Both the position numbers and the translations under genes were made by a program. Source: Lotus japonicus (lineage: Eukaryota > Streptophyta > Magnoliopsida > Fabales > Fabaceae). Taken from it: 64,000 bases of DNA. Of this stretch, positions 34,008 through 47,099 are shown piece after piece. How positions within the stretch are numbered: the first letter of the stretch is position 1; every line of letters starts with the position of its first letter. The stretch spans positions 95,444,576-95,508,575 of the forward strand of contig NC_080042.1 in NCBI RefSeq assembly GCF_012489685.1. Direction: 5' to 3'. Below the pieces are notes generated by a model. The model was not told the origin of the DNA and ran no database searches. It worked only from the letters and a program-made list of their open reading frames with translations.

Positions 34008-37000
34008 ATGATGGAGCGGGGAATGGGTTGTGATGCGAAATTGGGTTCGTTGTTGGAGAATTTGAAGTTGCAGGATCCATGGCTTCCCCCAACCACATGG
34101 GAATCCATACCCTGTGAAAGTGGAGTTGGTGTTGGTGTTGGAGTACCCACCTCCACCTGTTCAAAATCGAATCAAACCCTTTCCACTCTCTCTGTAAGTC
34201 CACACATTTCCAATTCATCTAGTACTTTTTTAGTACAGCGCTATGCATTCCGATCCGAACTGACGACATGTTTATTTGAAATTTGGCCTCCTCAGGAATC
34301 AAGTTTAGTGAGGTTGGTTATGAATGCTATGCAAGGTGTCAAATCATCCCTTATTAGTATTCAAAACCTATATACTATCTTTTCTAATGATCCCGCTGAC
34401 AGGACCTTCCTCCAGATTCCAAATCTCTGGAATCGAGCTTCCACCACTCATTCTTTGGCAAATTTACTTATCTCTATTGGTTGCACCGGCTCTCTTGTTT
34501 TTCTTCTCCGACAATTTGTATATTATTTCACCAACCCCCCACACAACCACAACATTTCTCAACATTTCCCTCCCTATACTCTTGTTAATCAAGCCTTTGC
34601 TGTAGCTGTCGGAAAGGTCTTGGAAGCCTACATTTCTGGATTGGACACCATTCATGCATCTATAACTTTACGCCGCTCTTCAAAACATCACGTTGGCCTC
34701 TCTGTGTCTGGATGTTTGAAGAGTGTAGTGCATTCTGAAATAACACTGCTTGAGTTTTACCTGCATACAAAAGAACTAAGGACTCAGATTCAAGCCCTTG
34801 CAAGCATATGTAACCTACAAAACTGGGTCCTTTGTTTTTCAGATACTGCTTTTGAGGATCTCATTACTAAAGCTACTTCTGAATTTTCTAACTTCAGCAG
34901 AGGAGGGGACTTGTTGACATTTTTGCATGCACAATTACAGGTCACCTCACTTGAATGCTTTATCATTTTATTCTTTGAATGTTTATCTGAACAACTTAGA
35001 CTACATGTACAAATTATCTTACGTGCTTTCTAATAGGCCATTTAGATCAATGTCTTTTCTAGTGGTTTCTCTTAGGGTTTTCCTTGGTCTTTCTCTGCCT
35101 CAGTTATTCAGACTATCCTCCTTGTGATAAATGATAATTTACATACTTGTTGCAATGCAACAATTGCATTATTTCAATTACAGATACTGCGCCTTTGCAT
35201 TTTGTTCCTTTTTAATATTTCTTCTAATCTGTACAGCTTTTTAAAATTTAGGTTGCTGATCCTGCTCACTGCTCTCTGCTCAAGTTTCTTTTTCTTCAAT
35301 CATGTGAACCATATTGTGGGTTCATTAGGTCATGGATTTTCAAAGCAGAAATCCATGACCCATATAAAGAGTTTATTGTACAAAATGTGGAGTGTTTACC
35401 TCATCAGTCTCATTTTAAAGCTGGCAAATCTGTTGACCTCCCATTGGCAAGTATCAAGGTAATTCTTTCCTGAGCTGAACTGCTGGCAATTTTATATGTA
35501 TCATGTCATTAATTTTTATTGCCTTATTATATTGATTCTCATAGTGGGGACTTCCTAACATCAGGTGCGAGATGGAGTCCTTGTTCCTGAATTTCTCAAA
35601 GACTTATTGGTTCCACTTGTTAGAGCTGGTCAGCAGCTTCAAGTACTATTGAAATTGCTTGAACTATGTATTCATGTTGCTGCTGGAGGACATAGTTCTG
35701 ATGACTTTCTTCCCTGCTGGAGTGGCTTTTCAAGCAGCAGTCTGTCATATTCTTCTCCACTGACGTTCAGAAAAGATATCATAGAGACTATGGTTTTTGC
35801 AAGAGAAAGTTATTATAAAAGGATGAATGGAAAAATTGAAAGCTTTTTGAGCAGCTTAGAAATTAGATATCAGCAGGTAATCCACACTCGATAGTTTTGG
35901 TTCCTTGTACACGTATACTTCTTACTTCTATTTACTTTTCGTTATTTTGTAATGACAATAAATAATTTATTTTCAAAAGAAACGAAAGGAAGAGGGTTAC
36001 AATCCAGAAATTTAACATGTTCTCTTACAAGCACCAACAAAAAACCAATGGAAGAAAAAATACAGGAAAGACATTCAATTTCTTTCAAAACCTGCAGGGA
36101 AATCCCCTGAAAACAAATACCAGTTGATCATCATAAGTAATGGAAACAATTCTCAGATTATTTTCATACCAAATGCATCACATTATCACATTAATGCTTT
36201 AAAATCATGCTAGTTCCTAGTGCAGAGATATTTCCGGCTTGTTTTGTATAAATGATCCTTAAATTTTCTGCTTTTAATATGTTAGACATTAAAAGCAATC
36301 TTGAACCTTCGCGTTTGGTTTACAGAGAATCGGTCCTTGTTATAATTTTTTTTTATGACCAACTGGTCTGTAATTCGATTCTTACTGCTGTAATTCTTTT
36401 AAGTAGAAGTTAAATTTCAACAGACATGAAAATGGGCATGTGTGTCGTTTGCACTTCAAGACTATAGGATTCTTGCATGATGGAATGTGTTGGAGATGTA
36501 ATGATCATGTTCCTTCACTTAATAGCTATAGCTTAAACATTGAGGTGAGTTGGTCCTTAAAGTAATATAAGCAATTGGGACATTCACATAATATCTTAAC
36601 CAAGTTTATCGAATATTTGAGCCACCACGTGGTATTTTTTATTGCTATTGATATATGGAAATGGTCAGTTCTCTAACAAGTAACATCAGACGTAGTATAT
36701 CTGCATTGAAGATATCGTGTGTAGATTACATTTATATTTTTACTTTGTAATATAACTGTGTGTTTCATTAACCTCGGTGAAACCTTGATTCTTTCCATCT
36801 TGATGTTATTAGTCTAGAGCTGAAATAGAAGTTTCATTTTTTATTTTGTATATTTTATATTGTTTGTTAGTTGCAAATGCATTGTCTGAAAATTGCGGTG
36901 CCAAAAGATGTCAATGCATAGGCCATTGTGGCAGTTTTTGTGCGTGTGTTGGGTGGGTGGAGGGGGGTTGGTGGAGTTTTTCTGGTTGTTAATGATTCTT

Positions 37001-40000
37001 GGATTCATGCATTGGTTTTATGGTAACAATGCGCTAAAAGCATTTTTATTTTGGGTTCAGTCCTCAATAACAGATCAACATATCTTTTTTTTTTAGATAA
37101 TATTTATGATTTATGATGAAAAGTTGTTATATGGATTAGGTTGTCTCACTGTGATCCCATTCCGATCGATGATTTTGTCTTATATCTGTATTTTTATCTA
37201 TATTAATTTATGGAAAGACAGCCAAAGGTAAAAGGAACATAGGAAGTATAAAATTGGGTCGGTGAAGGACAATAAATAAGATGTGGAGCAGAAAGAAGAT
37301 TACTCTTCCCATTCTAAGCAAGTGCTTTTTTCTTTGTTTTTTTCCTTATGCATGAAGAATCTCCTTTTACAGGCAGCTATGCATGCTTCAGGACCTTCTT
37401 TTGATAAGGGTGGAGAGACTTTAGACAAACTAGCCCAGCTTTTGTCAGAAAACAAATCCATTATCCGTCCAACAGATGATGAAGGAATTTCGAACGTGTA
37501 ATCTCTTACTCCCTGTCTCCTCCCCTTCGCCTTGAAACTTGTGCGAGCATGCAGATGTGTAACTTGTTTCCTTTCATTTTCTGCTTGGCATTTCTTGTCC
37601 GCATAACTCTATTTACCTTTGTTATTGCTTCATTGATGTTTGATAGAATTTCTCAGGGGCTTTGATAATTTGGGCTCTGATGTCTCTAGTACAGTAGATG
37701 AGTTCTCTTTGCTGGAAGATATGTATGATTCATCTGAAAGTTCATCCTTAAACAGCTCTGAGGAGAAATTGGAGTCTGATCAGCTTAGTGGCTGGCCTTG
37801 TCCAATAGTTGGGCATCAAAATCATTTATCTGCTTTAAGCTTCTTGAAAAGTACTACCTTAAATAGTTCAATACAAAATTCCAGTTATCTTGAAAAGTTA
37901 GGCAGTGATTCGCATGGAATCTGTGATAAAATGAATGCCATTGATATTTTGTCGAAGTCCTCCGACGAGGGAATGATATCAGGTCTCATGTCTAATCCTC
38001 TAAATCCTGGAAATTCAAGCCTTTCATGTAAATTCAGCATTCAATATAGAGATAGCTGGATTGACAGTTGTTCAGCAATGGGTCACTTGCTGAGAAAATC
38101 ATTTGATGAGGATGAAATTGTTGAACAAAAGGTGACTGAAAAGCACCAAGGATCCCTGAGATATTCTAAGCTATGCCATGGTGTTATTGCCATTCAGGAT
38201 ACTTTCAATAAGGAAGCCTTGAGTGAGGATCAACCTGATAGTAATGCACTTGCTTCAAGTTTGTATTCTTTACAACCACTAAAAATTGGCCATCAGTGTA
38301 ATCATCCTAGCATTAATCCATTTAGTATGAACCCAATGCTGACAAGAAATGCTTTGCTCCATCCAATGGGTAAGAATGAGGAAAAGTGCAAAGCAGATAG
38401 CGAGCAAACTTGGCCTTACTTCAACTTTTCTACTGTAGAGGACCCTTGTAAGGTTTATATGAACAAGTTACCCACCAACTCTAGATGTGGACATGCATCT
38501 TCATTTCCAGAAGACAGTAGTGCGCCTACTTATGTTAATAGGAATAATGAACACGGAGAAATTGGCCATGATAAAGAGGATGGGCTGGTTGATGTTCCAA
38601 AGTATTGTTTTGATACTTCGCTGGATACGATGGATCATAAGCAGTCTATTTTAACAGTTGTATCTGGTGGGAGCAGCTGGGAAAGATTGCTGGGTAGTTT
38701 TGAGAAAACTGTGCCTTTGCATTGTGATGCTACTCAAAAACAGAATTTGTTGTCAACATTTGAGATACCACTTGACATTATAATTGAGAAGTGCTTACTG
38801 CAGGAAATCATGCTTCAGTATCCTTATCTTCGTGTTTATTTCGGTAATCTGATTGATTAGTTTATGTAGTTCTTTCCTCCATTGCTTCTATTTAAGTAAT
38901 CATGCTTCAGTACCCTTATCTTCATGTTTATTTCAGTAATCTGATTGATTAGTTTATGTATTTCATTCCTCCATTGCTTCTATTTCTTTGCAAGGTATGC
39001 AGATTAAAATAGTATGAATTTATCAAGTTTCATGAATACCCATTTCAGCAATGATTTATATTATCCACAAGCTAAAAACATAAATGTAAATGTTGCTCTT
39101 TTGGACATTCAAGTGAGTTTGGAGTTCTGCATTAGTCAGTGATGAGCCAGATAAAGATAACATAAGAGAACAAACCCTTGTACCCAATGTCTTAAGGTTT
39201 GGGTTGAAGATGTAGTGTTAGGTTGACTCTTGTGGTTTGTTGCTTTCCCTTTGGTTGCAAGTCTCCTGGCTTTCAGGCTCCCCCTGTCACCCAACAGCAG
39301 TTACTCATTGATTTTATTGAATGCTTGAAACTTGTGCTTCATTATTTCTTCAACGATAACAACCAATCTTATCCCATTAAGTGGGGCTAGCTACATGGAT
39401 CGATGCCATTTATAATTTCTTCTCCATATGATGTGCTTTAAGTATTGTTGTATGGACCAAGGTGCAAGTTTTGCAGGAAAGCTATCTAAGTGTGTTATGC
39501 TGAGATGGATAATGCTAATTTAATGGCTACCTTAGAGTGCGGAGTTATGACTGTTGTTAGGAAATTAATGATTCAGATTTTAACAACTTCATAGTTCTTT
39601 ATATGTGTGTGTAACTGACACTGGGTATATTTTATCTCTCAATCATTGTCAACAGTCATAAATTTTCACTTTGCCCTCAAAAGTCATTACTCACTTTAGA
39701 GGAGTTAAATCATTACTTAAACTGAATTTTAATAATTTCTCAGATGATTGCTTTCAGGGTTCTATGTAATTCTTTTGTATATTTTTTCATTTTTATCTTA
39801 TTCCACAATTGAAATGAGTTGAGATGCTCAATATACTACTTTTGGACAATATTCTGTACTATTGTTGCTTGTCCTTAAAGATGTCAGATACAATTATGTC
39901 AGCAAACTAACCATCAATGTGCTTGAGGAGGCATTTAAGTTGCAAGAACATCTTTTAGCACTGCGGCGGTATCATTTTATGGAGTTAGCAGATTGGGCAG

Positions 40001-43000
40001 ATTTGTTTATCTTGTCTCTTTGGCATCATGTATTCCTTATTTCTGATTCACAATGACTTGCATAATGTTTCATAGCTGAGTTCTTCCTATAGTCTACAAT
40101 ACTGCATGTTTACTCATTCTTTGGTTTACTTGATATCACAGAAGTGGTCTATCACAGAAGCTAATGAGCGACTTTCAGAAATTCAAGGTCTACTTGAATT
40201 ATCAATTCAGAAGTCTTCTTGTGAGCAAGACACTTATAAGGATCAGTTGTTTGTGTACATGAAAGGACACGGGAAATTGCCTCTTTCTGCATCTGCTATT
40301 GGTACATCCATTCTGCTTTTGAAAGGGGATAACCCCCACTTGGTATCCAATTTTTACTTTTCATTAAGGCCCGATATTTTGTTTTCACCACCATTGAAAG
40401 AAAGGAGAAAATCGTCATTTCAAATTAACTATGAAGTCTCCCTAAGTCTTGAAGAATTTAAAACAATTGCTAAGCCATTTATATAATTGAATAAAAGTAA
40501 ATTTCTGTCGGCATGTGAGTGCCTCTTTTTTAGTAGCTAAGGGAAATGAAGGGATTGCAGGGTGAAGGGCCAGAGTTCAAATCCTGGCGAAGGAACTAAT
40601 TTACTAACAATTAACAACTAACATTTGCCTATAAAAAAAACTATGCTGATATGCTCATTTCTTGTATAAATAACAATAATCACAGTGAGAATTACTAACA
40701 ATTTTGGTTTTATTATTGTCTTGATTGTTGTTATTAATACTACACTACTCAGTTTCATTTTATGTTTGATAATCAGCTCACCGCCTTCTTGGTAGAACGT
40801 GAAATTATTATGTCTCTGATAAGGAATTTGTAAATAATGGCAGGGGTCCGTTCATTTGATTTCTTAGGACTGGGTTACCATGTTGATTGGCCACTCTGTA
40901 TTGTCTTGACACCTCCTGCATTAAAAATATATGCTGATATATTCAGCTTTTTGATACAAGTGAAGCTTGCCATATTTTCATTGACTGATGTGTGGTGCTC
41001 ATTAAAGGTGAGGTTTCTTGCAATTGTTCCCTTTTTTTCCTGCTGTTTATTATTATTCACCAGGCATTTAATTATCTTGTATTACATCAATATTCTTTCT
41101 TCAGTTTCTGTCTATGAAATACTCAAGAAGATTTTCACCAATCTTATTTTTACTGTGATAAACATCTACTTATCAAATCATTATGCCATATTCTGATTGA
41201 GTCTTTCTTTTGTAGTTAATCTGTTTTCTCTTTCTATTATGTACACCTACACACATGCATACATGGATAAATAGATATCAGATATATACCTATTCTTTTT
41301 TTTTCTATCAGCTTTTGATTTCCAAACTAAGAATAAATAACCATTTAACTAGTAAATCGTGTCCAAAGAGTTGTTGATAAGTAAGTATTTATTGATTATA
41401 ACCATTTTTTCTGAACTGGGAATATTTTTATCATGAATAATATTTTGTAATTTCCCCAGGGAAAAAATAAAACTATTCTTTTTTGTTCTCTTTTACCTGC
41501 AAAGTGCTTTGTATGTCTCTGTATTTTATCTCGGATAATTTTTGTTAGAATGTTTTAGAGCCTGCAATTGTAATTTTGTTACATTCTGACATAATGTGAT
41601 ACCTCAATTTGCTTCTGTTGCTCAGAGTTGCATTTACATTCTGAATTTTCAAGAAAATCTAAGGATTTTTGGTTGTGTAATAATACTTATTTTCTTTAAA
41701 TTTTGGTGAACAGGATATGGTGCATACAACCGGTAAGAATCTAGATTCTGAACTACAGGAGTGTGGGGCAGGGCATCTTAATATATTGATAAAGATGAGG
41801 TATATTCTGAAAGTTTGGTTTTTTATTTTCTTTTGAATGGCTGGATACATTGTGTGAATTTCATATGGTAGGCCTTCCTTTGGGATCCACTAATCATTTT
41901 CATGGATAGGAAGGACTTTGGAGGTTTAGATCATGGGGTCTGGGTGGGAACACTGCCTCTGATGACTATTAATCAATATCGGAAATCTTAGGGATTCAAC
42001 AGTTTGCAATTTTTTTCCCATTAACCATGAAGGGGAATTCAATGAGCACTACTTTAGTAGTTCCTTGAATAAATTTTAAATATTGAGGACAAGCTTCTTC
42101 TATAGTATACGCATGTTTTTACTTCTAAACATCCTTTACTCTACTTTCAATGACAGGCACCAGATCAGCCATTTCGTATCTACTTTGCAGCAGTATGTAG
42201 AGTCACAATTATCTCATGTGTCATGGTGCAGGTTTCTTCATTCTCTTCAGCATAAGGTTTGACCATATTTTTCTTCTACAGTTCTACTTAATTCAGTTGT
42301 GAATTTCACTGCTGTCTAGTTTATATAGGCAAGATATGACATGTATGACTAATTGACTATGACTCTGAAATTCAATCACCTTATGAATTTTTTTTGTATA
42401 TTCCTGCCATTCTTGCAGGTGAAAGATATGATGGATCTTGAGTCAGTGCACATGGAATATCTTGCTGATTCATTATGCATGTAAGTTTATTTTTCACTTA
42501 TCATTTATAGGGACAGTTACTTAAAAGTCACATTAGGACAATTTTTTGGTAACAATGATCATATAAAGTAATGAATTGCATTATCAATTATGATTGCAAT
42601 ATTGTGAAAATCGAGATTCTAAGTGGGATCGGAGAGGGGGTGCAAGACCCTAAATCATATAGTTGTAAATCAGCTTGTAAGATTCTACTGTAAATGTTAA
42701 AATATATTTTAAAATGTACATATCCATAAAAATTAGCATAGATAGGGAAAATATCAGTAATGTGTGAAAGATAGCGTAATTCTACCGCTGTTATTGCAGA
42801 TGTTTCATGTCTGATGAAACAAAGGCAGTAGGCAACATTATTGAGAGCATTTTGCAATGTGCACTGGATTTCCGTTCTTGTCTTACAGTAGGTGCTTGGG
42901 ATACTAGAAGTGAACAGGGAAATTCGTTAGGCAGACTTTCCACAATCAATATATCTCAGGTAAACAACTATGCATCACGTGTATGATACACACACACCTA

Positions 43001-43555
43001 TCCTTTATAATGTAAAATTTAATGAAAATTCAATGCATAGGTTGCTATTTGATATGTTAAAGATTTGGAGCATTTTGGCTTCTTCTTATGTATAGATTTT
43101 ACAAGTAGTTATTCTTAACTGGCTTTGTTGTGAATGACAATATGCATGATGCATGCTTCCCTTTGTTCTAGGCAAACTTGTCAATGTTCTCATTAGTTGT
43201 AGGGTCGGATGCCTTCAAACTAACCTCAGCTTCGCTAAAAGGCCTTCTTGAAAGGGGAGCACATAAGATAAACGATAAAGCACATAAAAGGAAATGAAAC
43301 ATCATATATTCCTATCTGGAATATATTTGATATGTTCTCAAATAATTTGTTCTGATTTAGAAAACAATATATTGACCTGTTGTTTGAATTTATTTGCAGG
43401 TGCTTTCTATAAAGCAGAAGTTTGATAGAAGTTTAAAAGAATTGCACTTTTGCTATATCAGGGAACCTAAACATGGGAATCTTGGGCTCTCTCGTTTCTG
43501 GGAATTTCTCAACTATAATGAATATTATTCACATGTCAGCAATGGGATGGGGTGA
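34008..43555 (+). CDS. GCP6: Gamma-tubulin complex component 6 (GCP6-like)
   Basis: Thirteen exons: 34008-34940, 35252-35458, 35565-35876, 37373-37497, 37657-38817, 39888-40029, 40142-40301, 40844-41007, 41714-41799, 42157-42256, 42419-42480, 42800-42959, 43400-43555. Together they give 3768 bp, 1255 residues, all phases consistent. N-terminal GRIP1 half: FLQIPNLWNRASTTHSLANL and, across exon 2, CGFIRSWIFKAEIHDPYKEF. A long low-complexity Ser/Asn-rich insert in exon 5 separates it from the C-terminal GRIP2 half: PLDIIIEKCLLQEIMLQYNY, ALRRYHFMELADWADLF and GYHVDWPLCIVLTPPAL. GCPs bind gamma-tubulin and build the ring that nucleates microtubules. The large central insert and total length favour GCP6 over GCP5 or GCP2-4. 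Exon 4 uses GT|gtaatc and exon 5 begins after TTTCTCAG; other pairings break the frame. Confidence 0.85.
38809..38990 (+). repeat. 92-bp tandem duplication spanning the GCP6 exon 5 splice donor
   Basis: Copy 1 starts CATGCTTCAGTATCC at 38809 and copy 2 starts CATGCTTCAGTACCC at 38901. Both continue through TAATCTGATTGATTAGTTTA and CTCCATTGCTTCTATTT. Copy 1 contains the functional donor CTTCA|gtatcc. Confidence 0.9.
39350..39470 (+). mobile_element. SINE-like fragment in GCP6 intron 5
   Basis: AACAACCAATCTTATCCCAT and AAGTGGGGCTAGCTACATGG match a segment that recurs widely in plant genomes as part of a short retroposon. Only this block is clear; no promoter boxes or tail. Confidence 0.5.
40531..40640 (+). 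mobile_element. tRNA-derived SINE copy 1 (in GCP6 intron 7)
   Basis: TAGCTAAGGGAAATGAAGGG, a B-box-like GAGTTCAAATCC, then GGCGAAGGAACTAATTTACT and a tail TATAAAAAAAA. It shares this order with 48397-48626 (minus) and 62300-62407 (plus). Confidence 0.85.
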
Positions 43556-43812
43556 GGTTATTCTTGATTAGGAAAAAAGCAAAAACAAACAAAAATACCC
43601 AATGCAATGTAACTACGACGTCATGTCATTGTCAAGATTATTCCCCATGGATTTGCTGACGGAAATCGAGTGTGTAAATATAGGAGAATCATTCGCTTAC
43701 TATCTCAATGACAGTGCTACACAAATGATGGCTTGTGTAAGGTTGCACAAGGGCTTTTTGACCTGCAGTAGCAGGTTTTGCAGGTAATTCCTATTTTTCA
43801 AAAATATAAATA

Positions 43813-44256
43813 TTTTTTTTTGATACATCGGAAAATTAACAAAGACAAAGAAAACTAACTAAAGAATGGACAACGAGTCCTTCAAGAGAAGGTACTCAAC
43901 ATCCGGGTCAGGAGACTCAATGACCCAAGCCCCAGAAGATCTTGCTGCTGCACCTCTCCTGGCAAGGTAGTCTGCTACAATATTGCTCTCTCGATGCACA
44001 CAATTGATCCTGACGTTCCACTCTCGTGCTAGAAGCTGACGAATAGAACCAAGCACAAGAAACTCTGCATGTCTTTGAGAAGCTGCTTCATCTGTTATTA
44101 TGGAGGCCAGCTCTGCACAATCAACATCACAGATCACTCGCCTAAACCCCTTCTCCCAGGCTAACTGGAGAACATCTCGCATCGCCACGGCTTCTGCTCT
44201 GAACGCACTATCTCCAGCCTCCCCGGAGTAGCAGCCCACCACCCAACGGCCAAGGG
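43813..44256 (-). pseudogene. 5'-truncated LINE: RNase H domain and poly(A) tail
   Basis: On the minus strand an open frame (43859-44242) reads an RNase H domain typical of the end of plant LINE ORF2: AFRAEAVAMRDVLQLAWEKG, then VICDVDCAELASII, then NCVHRESNIVADYLARRG. It ends about 40 bp before a plus-strand T run (43813-43822) that represents the poly(A). RT and endonuclease are absent, so it is a dead 5' truncation just downstream of GCP6. Confidence 0.85.
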
Positions 44257-45729
44257 AAATTAATGTTAAATTAAAATTGGTTGTTCATCATCATCTTCCC
44301 CCAATTCCTCAGGTCCTCCTTCTCCACCCCTCCCACCCAGCCACCGTCCACCTTCTCCTCCTGTCTCCGGCAACCACTCACCTCCTCCAACCACCATAGC
44401 AACCCACCCCCACCCTCTCCCAAGAAACCCAATCGCAACCCACCCCACCTTCACCCATAAATTGATATCCAACCCCAACCCAGGAACACAAAACTGTGAA
44501 ACCCAAAACATACCCAGAAATTGACTCATCTGCAATATGAGACCGAGTTGACTCATCTGTGGAGCTAGCTAGCGAGTTAGAAGAAGGTTGAGGGAGACAT
44601 TGAAGAAGGGATGATGATGCTAGCGACAGTGGTGGCACAGAGATCTCGGGAAAGGGAATAACAGGGGAAAAGGAATTGGAATTGTTGCGAAATGCAGAGT
44701 GGGGGTTTATGTTTATTTAATAGTGACACTCTGCACGCATTGCAAGCTCCGTTACTTGTCTTTTGTGTGTGAAATGAAAGCAAAGAAATAAGGACAAAAT
44801 AGAACAAATAGCACAAGAAATGGAAATGAGGTTTCTTTACAGAGTGTAGATCATCTGTTTGCTAAAAAAATCGAAGTAGATCTGGATCTTTTCAAATCGA
44901 GGTCAACAACACCATTGCCTTTGGAGAAACCCAGATCTCAAGTGGCCCTCTTCACCAGTGGGATGTTGGCAGTGGGGATGGGTTGTGGTTTGCTGGTGGG
45001 GGTGGTTCTGGGTTAAGATGGGTGTGGAGGTGGTGGTGGGGTGGTTGAGTGGTGGTGGTGGTGCGGTGGTGAGAAGAAGAGAGTGGTGATGGTGCTGGGG
45101 TGGTTGAGTGGAAGATGATAAGATTAAGGATTAATTAAAAATGATTAAGATATATTATGTTTTTTATTTGATTTTTTAAAAAAATCAAAAAACCCATAAT
45201 TGTGGGTCAAAAAGCCTATGTGCAACCATACACAAGTTTTTACTTGTGTAGGTTAAATTTTTCCCTATTTTTTATACATTCAACCAATTAGATTTTAAAA
45301 ACATTTTAATTCATTATTATGCACTAACGGTTACCGTGTAAATTATTTTTACACAATTATTTAATTAGAATTTATGTATTTGTCATGGCATAATTAAATT
45401 TAAATTTAAAAATATTTACAATTAAAAATGGAGAGAATTAATTTGAGATGTGTAAAATTCTTTACACTATGATTTATTCCTTTAAAAAAGAATAACTAGA
45501 GCGCGTACATAATTAATTAAAAATAAATATGGTGTTGACTTTTGGTAATGTAAAAACGAGTAAAATAAATACTACACGCGTAAGGAAATTGTAATATATA
45601 CTATGATGGATTCATTCTCGTGTTGTGCGCGTAAGGAGAAAAGACGTTTGGATTCTGAGAAAGAAAGCTAGGGTTTGGGTTTGGGTTTGGGTTTGTGTTT
45701 GTTGAATTGAAAGATCTGGTGTGCTGAGC
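44257..45729. other. Intergenic; C-rich then G-rich tracts, C2 gene promoter
   Basis: About 44280-44500 is C/T-rich and 44935-45120 is G/T-rich on the same strand. The two halves are loosely complementary but I could not align them as a clean inverted repeat. Open minus-strand frames here (44266-44816) have no recognisable domain. Before the C2 gene, (GGGTTT)n-type sequence with AGGGTTTGGG (near 45671) forms a telo-box-like leader. Confidence 0.5.
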
Positions 45730-46871
45730 ATGTCGATCCAGGGTCAACCTCTTGAGGTTACTGGTAAGCAACCAAATAAAAACTCACTGTTTGATTTGAT
45801 TTTGAATTGAATCGCAATTCTCTGTCTGTGCAGTTGTTTCCTGCTCCAAATTGAAGGACACAGAATGGATTTCACGCCAAGATCCCTACGTCTGTGTTGA
45901 ATATGGAAACACCAAGTTCCGAACCAGAACCTGCACAGGTGCGTGTTGCTTCATTTTGTTCTTGTATTGACTTTACCTGTTTTGTTGATCGTTGACCTCT
46001 TCCTTTGCAGACGGCGGAAGAAATCCCGTGTTTCAAGAGAAGTTCACCTTTCCCCTAATCGAAGGTCTTCGCGACATTAATGTCATCGTTTGGAACAGCA
46101 ATACACTCTCCTTCGATGATTTCATCGGTACCGGCAAGTCAGTAACCCCACCGCACCAACCACAATCACTTTACTCTTTTCTTGATTTTATTATTTATTT
46201 TTTATTATTCTCCTCCTTGCTGGTCTCAGGATTCAATTGCACAAGGTTCTTTCTCAAGGTTATGATGACTCTACTTGGCCCCTTCAATCCAAAACTGGCA
46301 GACACGCTGGCGAAGTCAAACTCATTTTGCATTATGCAATGCCAAATCACCAGGTATGTAATTCTAATTCTAATTCTAATTCTAATTCTAATTCTACATG
46401 TACAGTACCTACATTCTTAATTGTCTTGAATTGAATATTCATCAATGAAATTAATCCATGCTTAATTACTGTTTCGCTCTTCATATATTGCAGTTGCATA
46501 ACTCAAGCCATGCTCCATATGGACACACACATACTCCCTCCGTCCCTCTATATTCTGCGCCTTCCTACCCTGCACCTGCACCATCACACTCTGCACCTCC
46601 TTATAATCTTCAATCACATTACCCACCACAACCTTACCCTGCTTCATCCCCCTATCCTTCTTCACAACATCCATCTCCCTACCCACCATCCCCTTACCCT
46701 CCACCATCTTCCTATCCTCCATCGTCATACCCTCCTCAACCTTCATATCCACCACCTGCTCCTGGTAATTCATTTTTTCTACTTACTCTCTCCTAACCTC
46801 TTTTACCTCTCCTGCTTTTCTCCTTTCTAATCAGATCTTTTGCAGGAATGTACCCTCCACCGCCATACTGA
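45730..46871 (+). CDS. Small C2-domain protein with proline-rich C-terminal tail
   Basis: Six exons: 45730-45763, 45834-45938, 46011-46137, 46230-46353, 46494-46764, 46846-46871; 687 bp, 228 residues, in frame. Residues 1-130 form one C2 domain: PLEVTVVSCSKLKDTEWISR with Asp in loop 1, QDPYVCVEYG, GGRNPVFQEKFTFPL, and Asp residues in loop 3 (NTLSFDDFIGTGK). The tail is Pro/Tyr/Ser-rich (SPYPPSPYPPPSSYPPSSYP) and ends PGMYPPPPY. This layout matches plant elicitor-responsive/SRC2-like C2 proteins, which bind membranes in a Ca2+-dependent way; the tail may mediate protein contacts. Intron 4 carries (TTCTAA)n. Confidence 0.9.
46361..46396 (+). repeat. (TTCTAA)n microsatellite in intron 4 of the C2 gene
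   Basis: About six consecutive hexamers close to the splice donor at 46354. Confidence 0.93.
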
Positions 46872-47099
46872 AATGGATCCTCTACACCCTCCAGCAAGGA
46901 AAGCTTTGTAGATCATTTCAATTTTTCTATGTTTCTTTTATTTTTATATTACCTATGTTTAGTCATGACTATCTTTTACCCATTATAAACTTACAAGTGT
47001 GAATTATGGATTATTTCTTATTCTTAAGCCACATCTACAAACATTAAACATTGTTATCTTATCATTCTTTACCAACCAACCATTCAACTTCTCAGCATG

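Noticed and set aside
37373..37501. GCP6 exon 4 ending at GAAC|gtgtaa with exon 5 starting at AATTTC
   Set aside because: This pairing shifts the frame and hits a stop within 20 codons. The GT|gtaatc to TTTCTCAG pairing keeps the frame into the long exon 5.
40570..40590. B-box-like sequence as a tRNA gene
   Set aside because: It belongs to a SINE: no cloverleaf, and followed by SINE body and A tail. The same holds at 48540 and 62336.
34008..43555. Assignment to GCP5 instead of GCP6
   Set aside because: The long unconserved insert between the two GRIP halves and the 1255-residue length fit GCP6 better, but a profile comparison would be needed for proof.
46462..46773. 103-codon minus-strand frame
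   Set aside because: Antisense shadow of the proline-rich exon 5 of the C2 gene.
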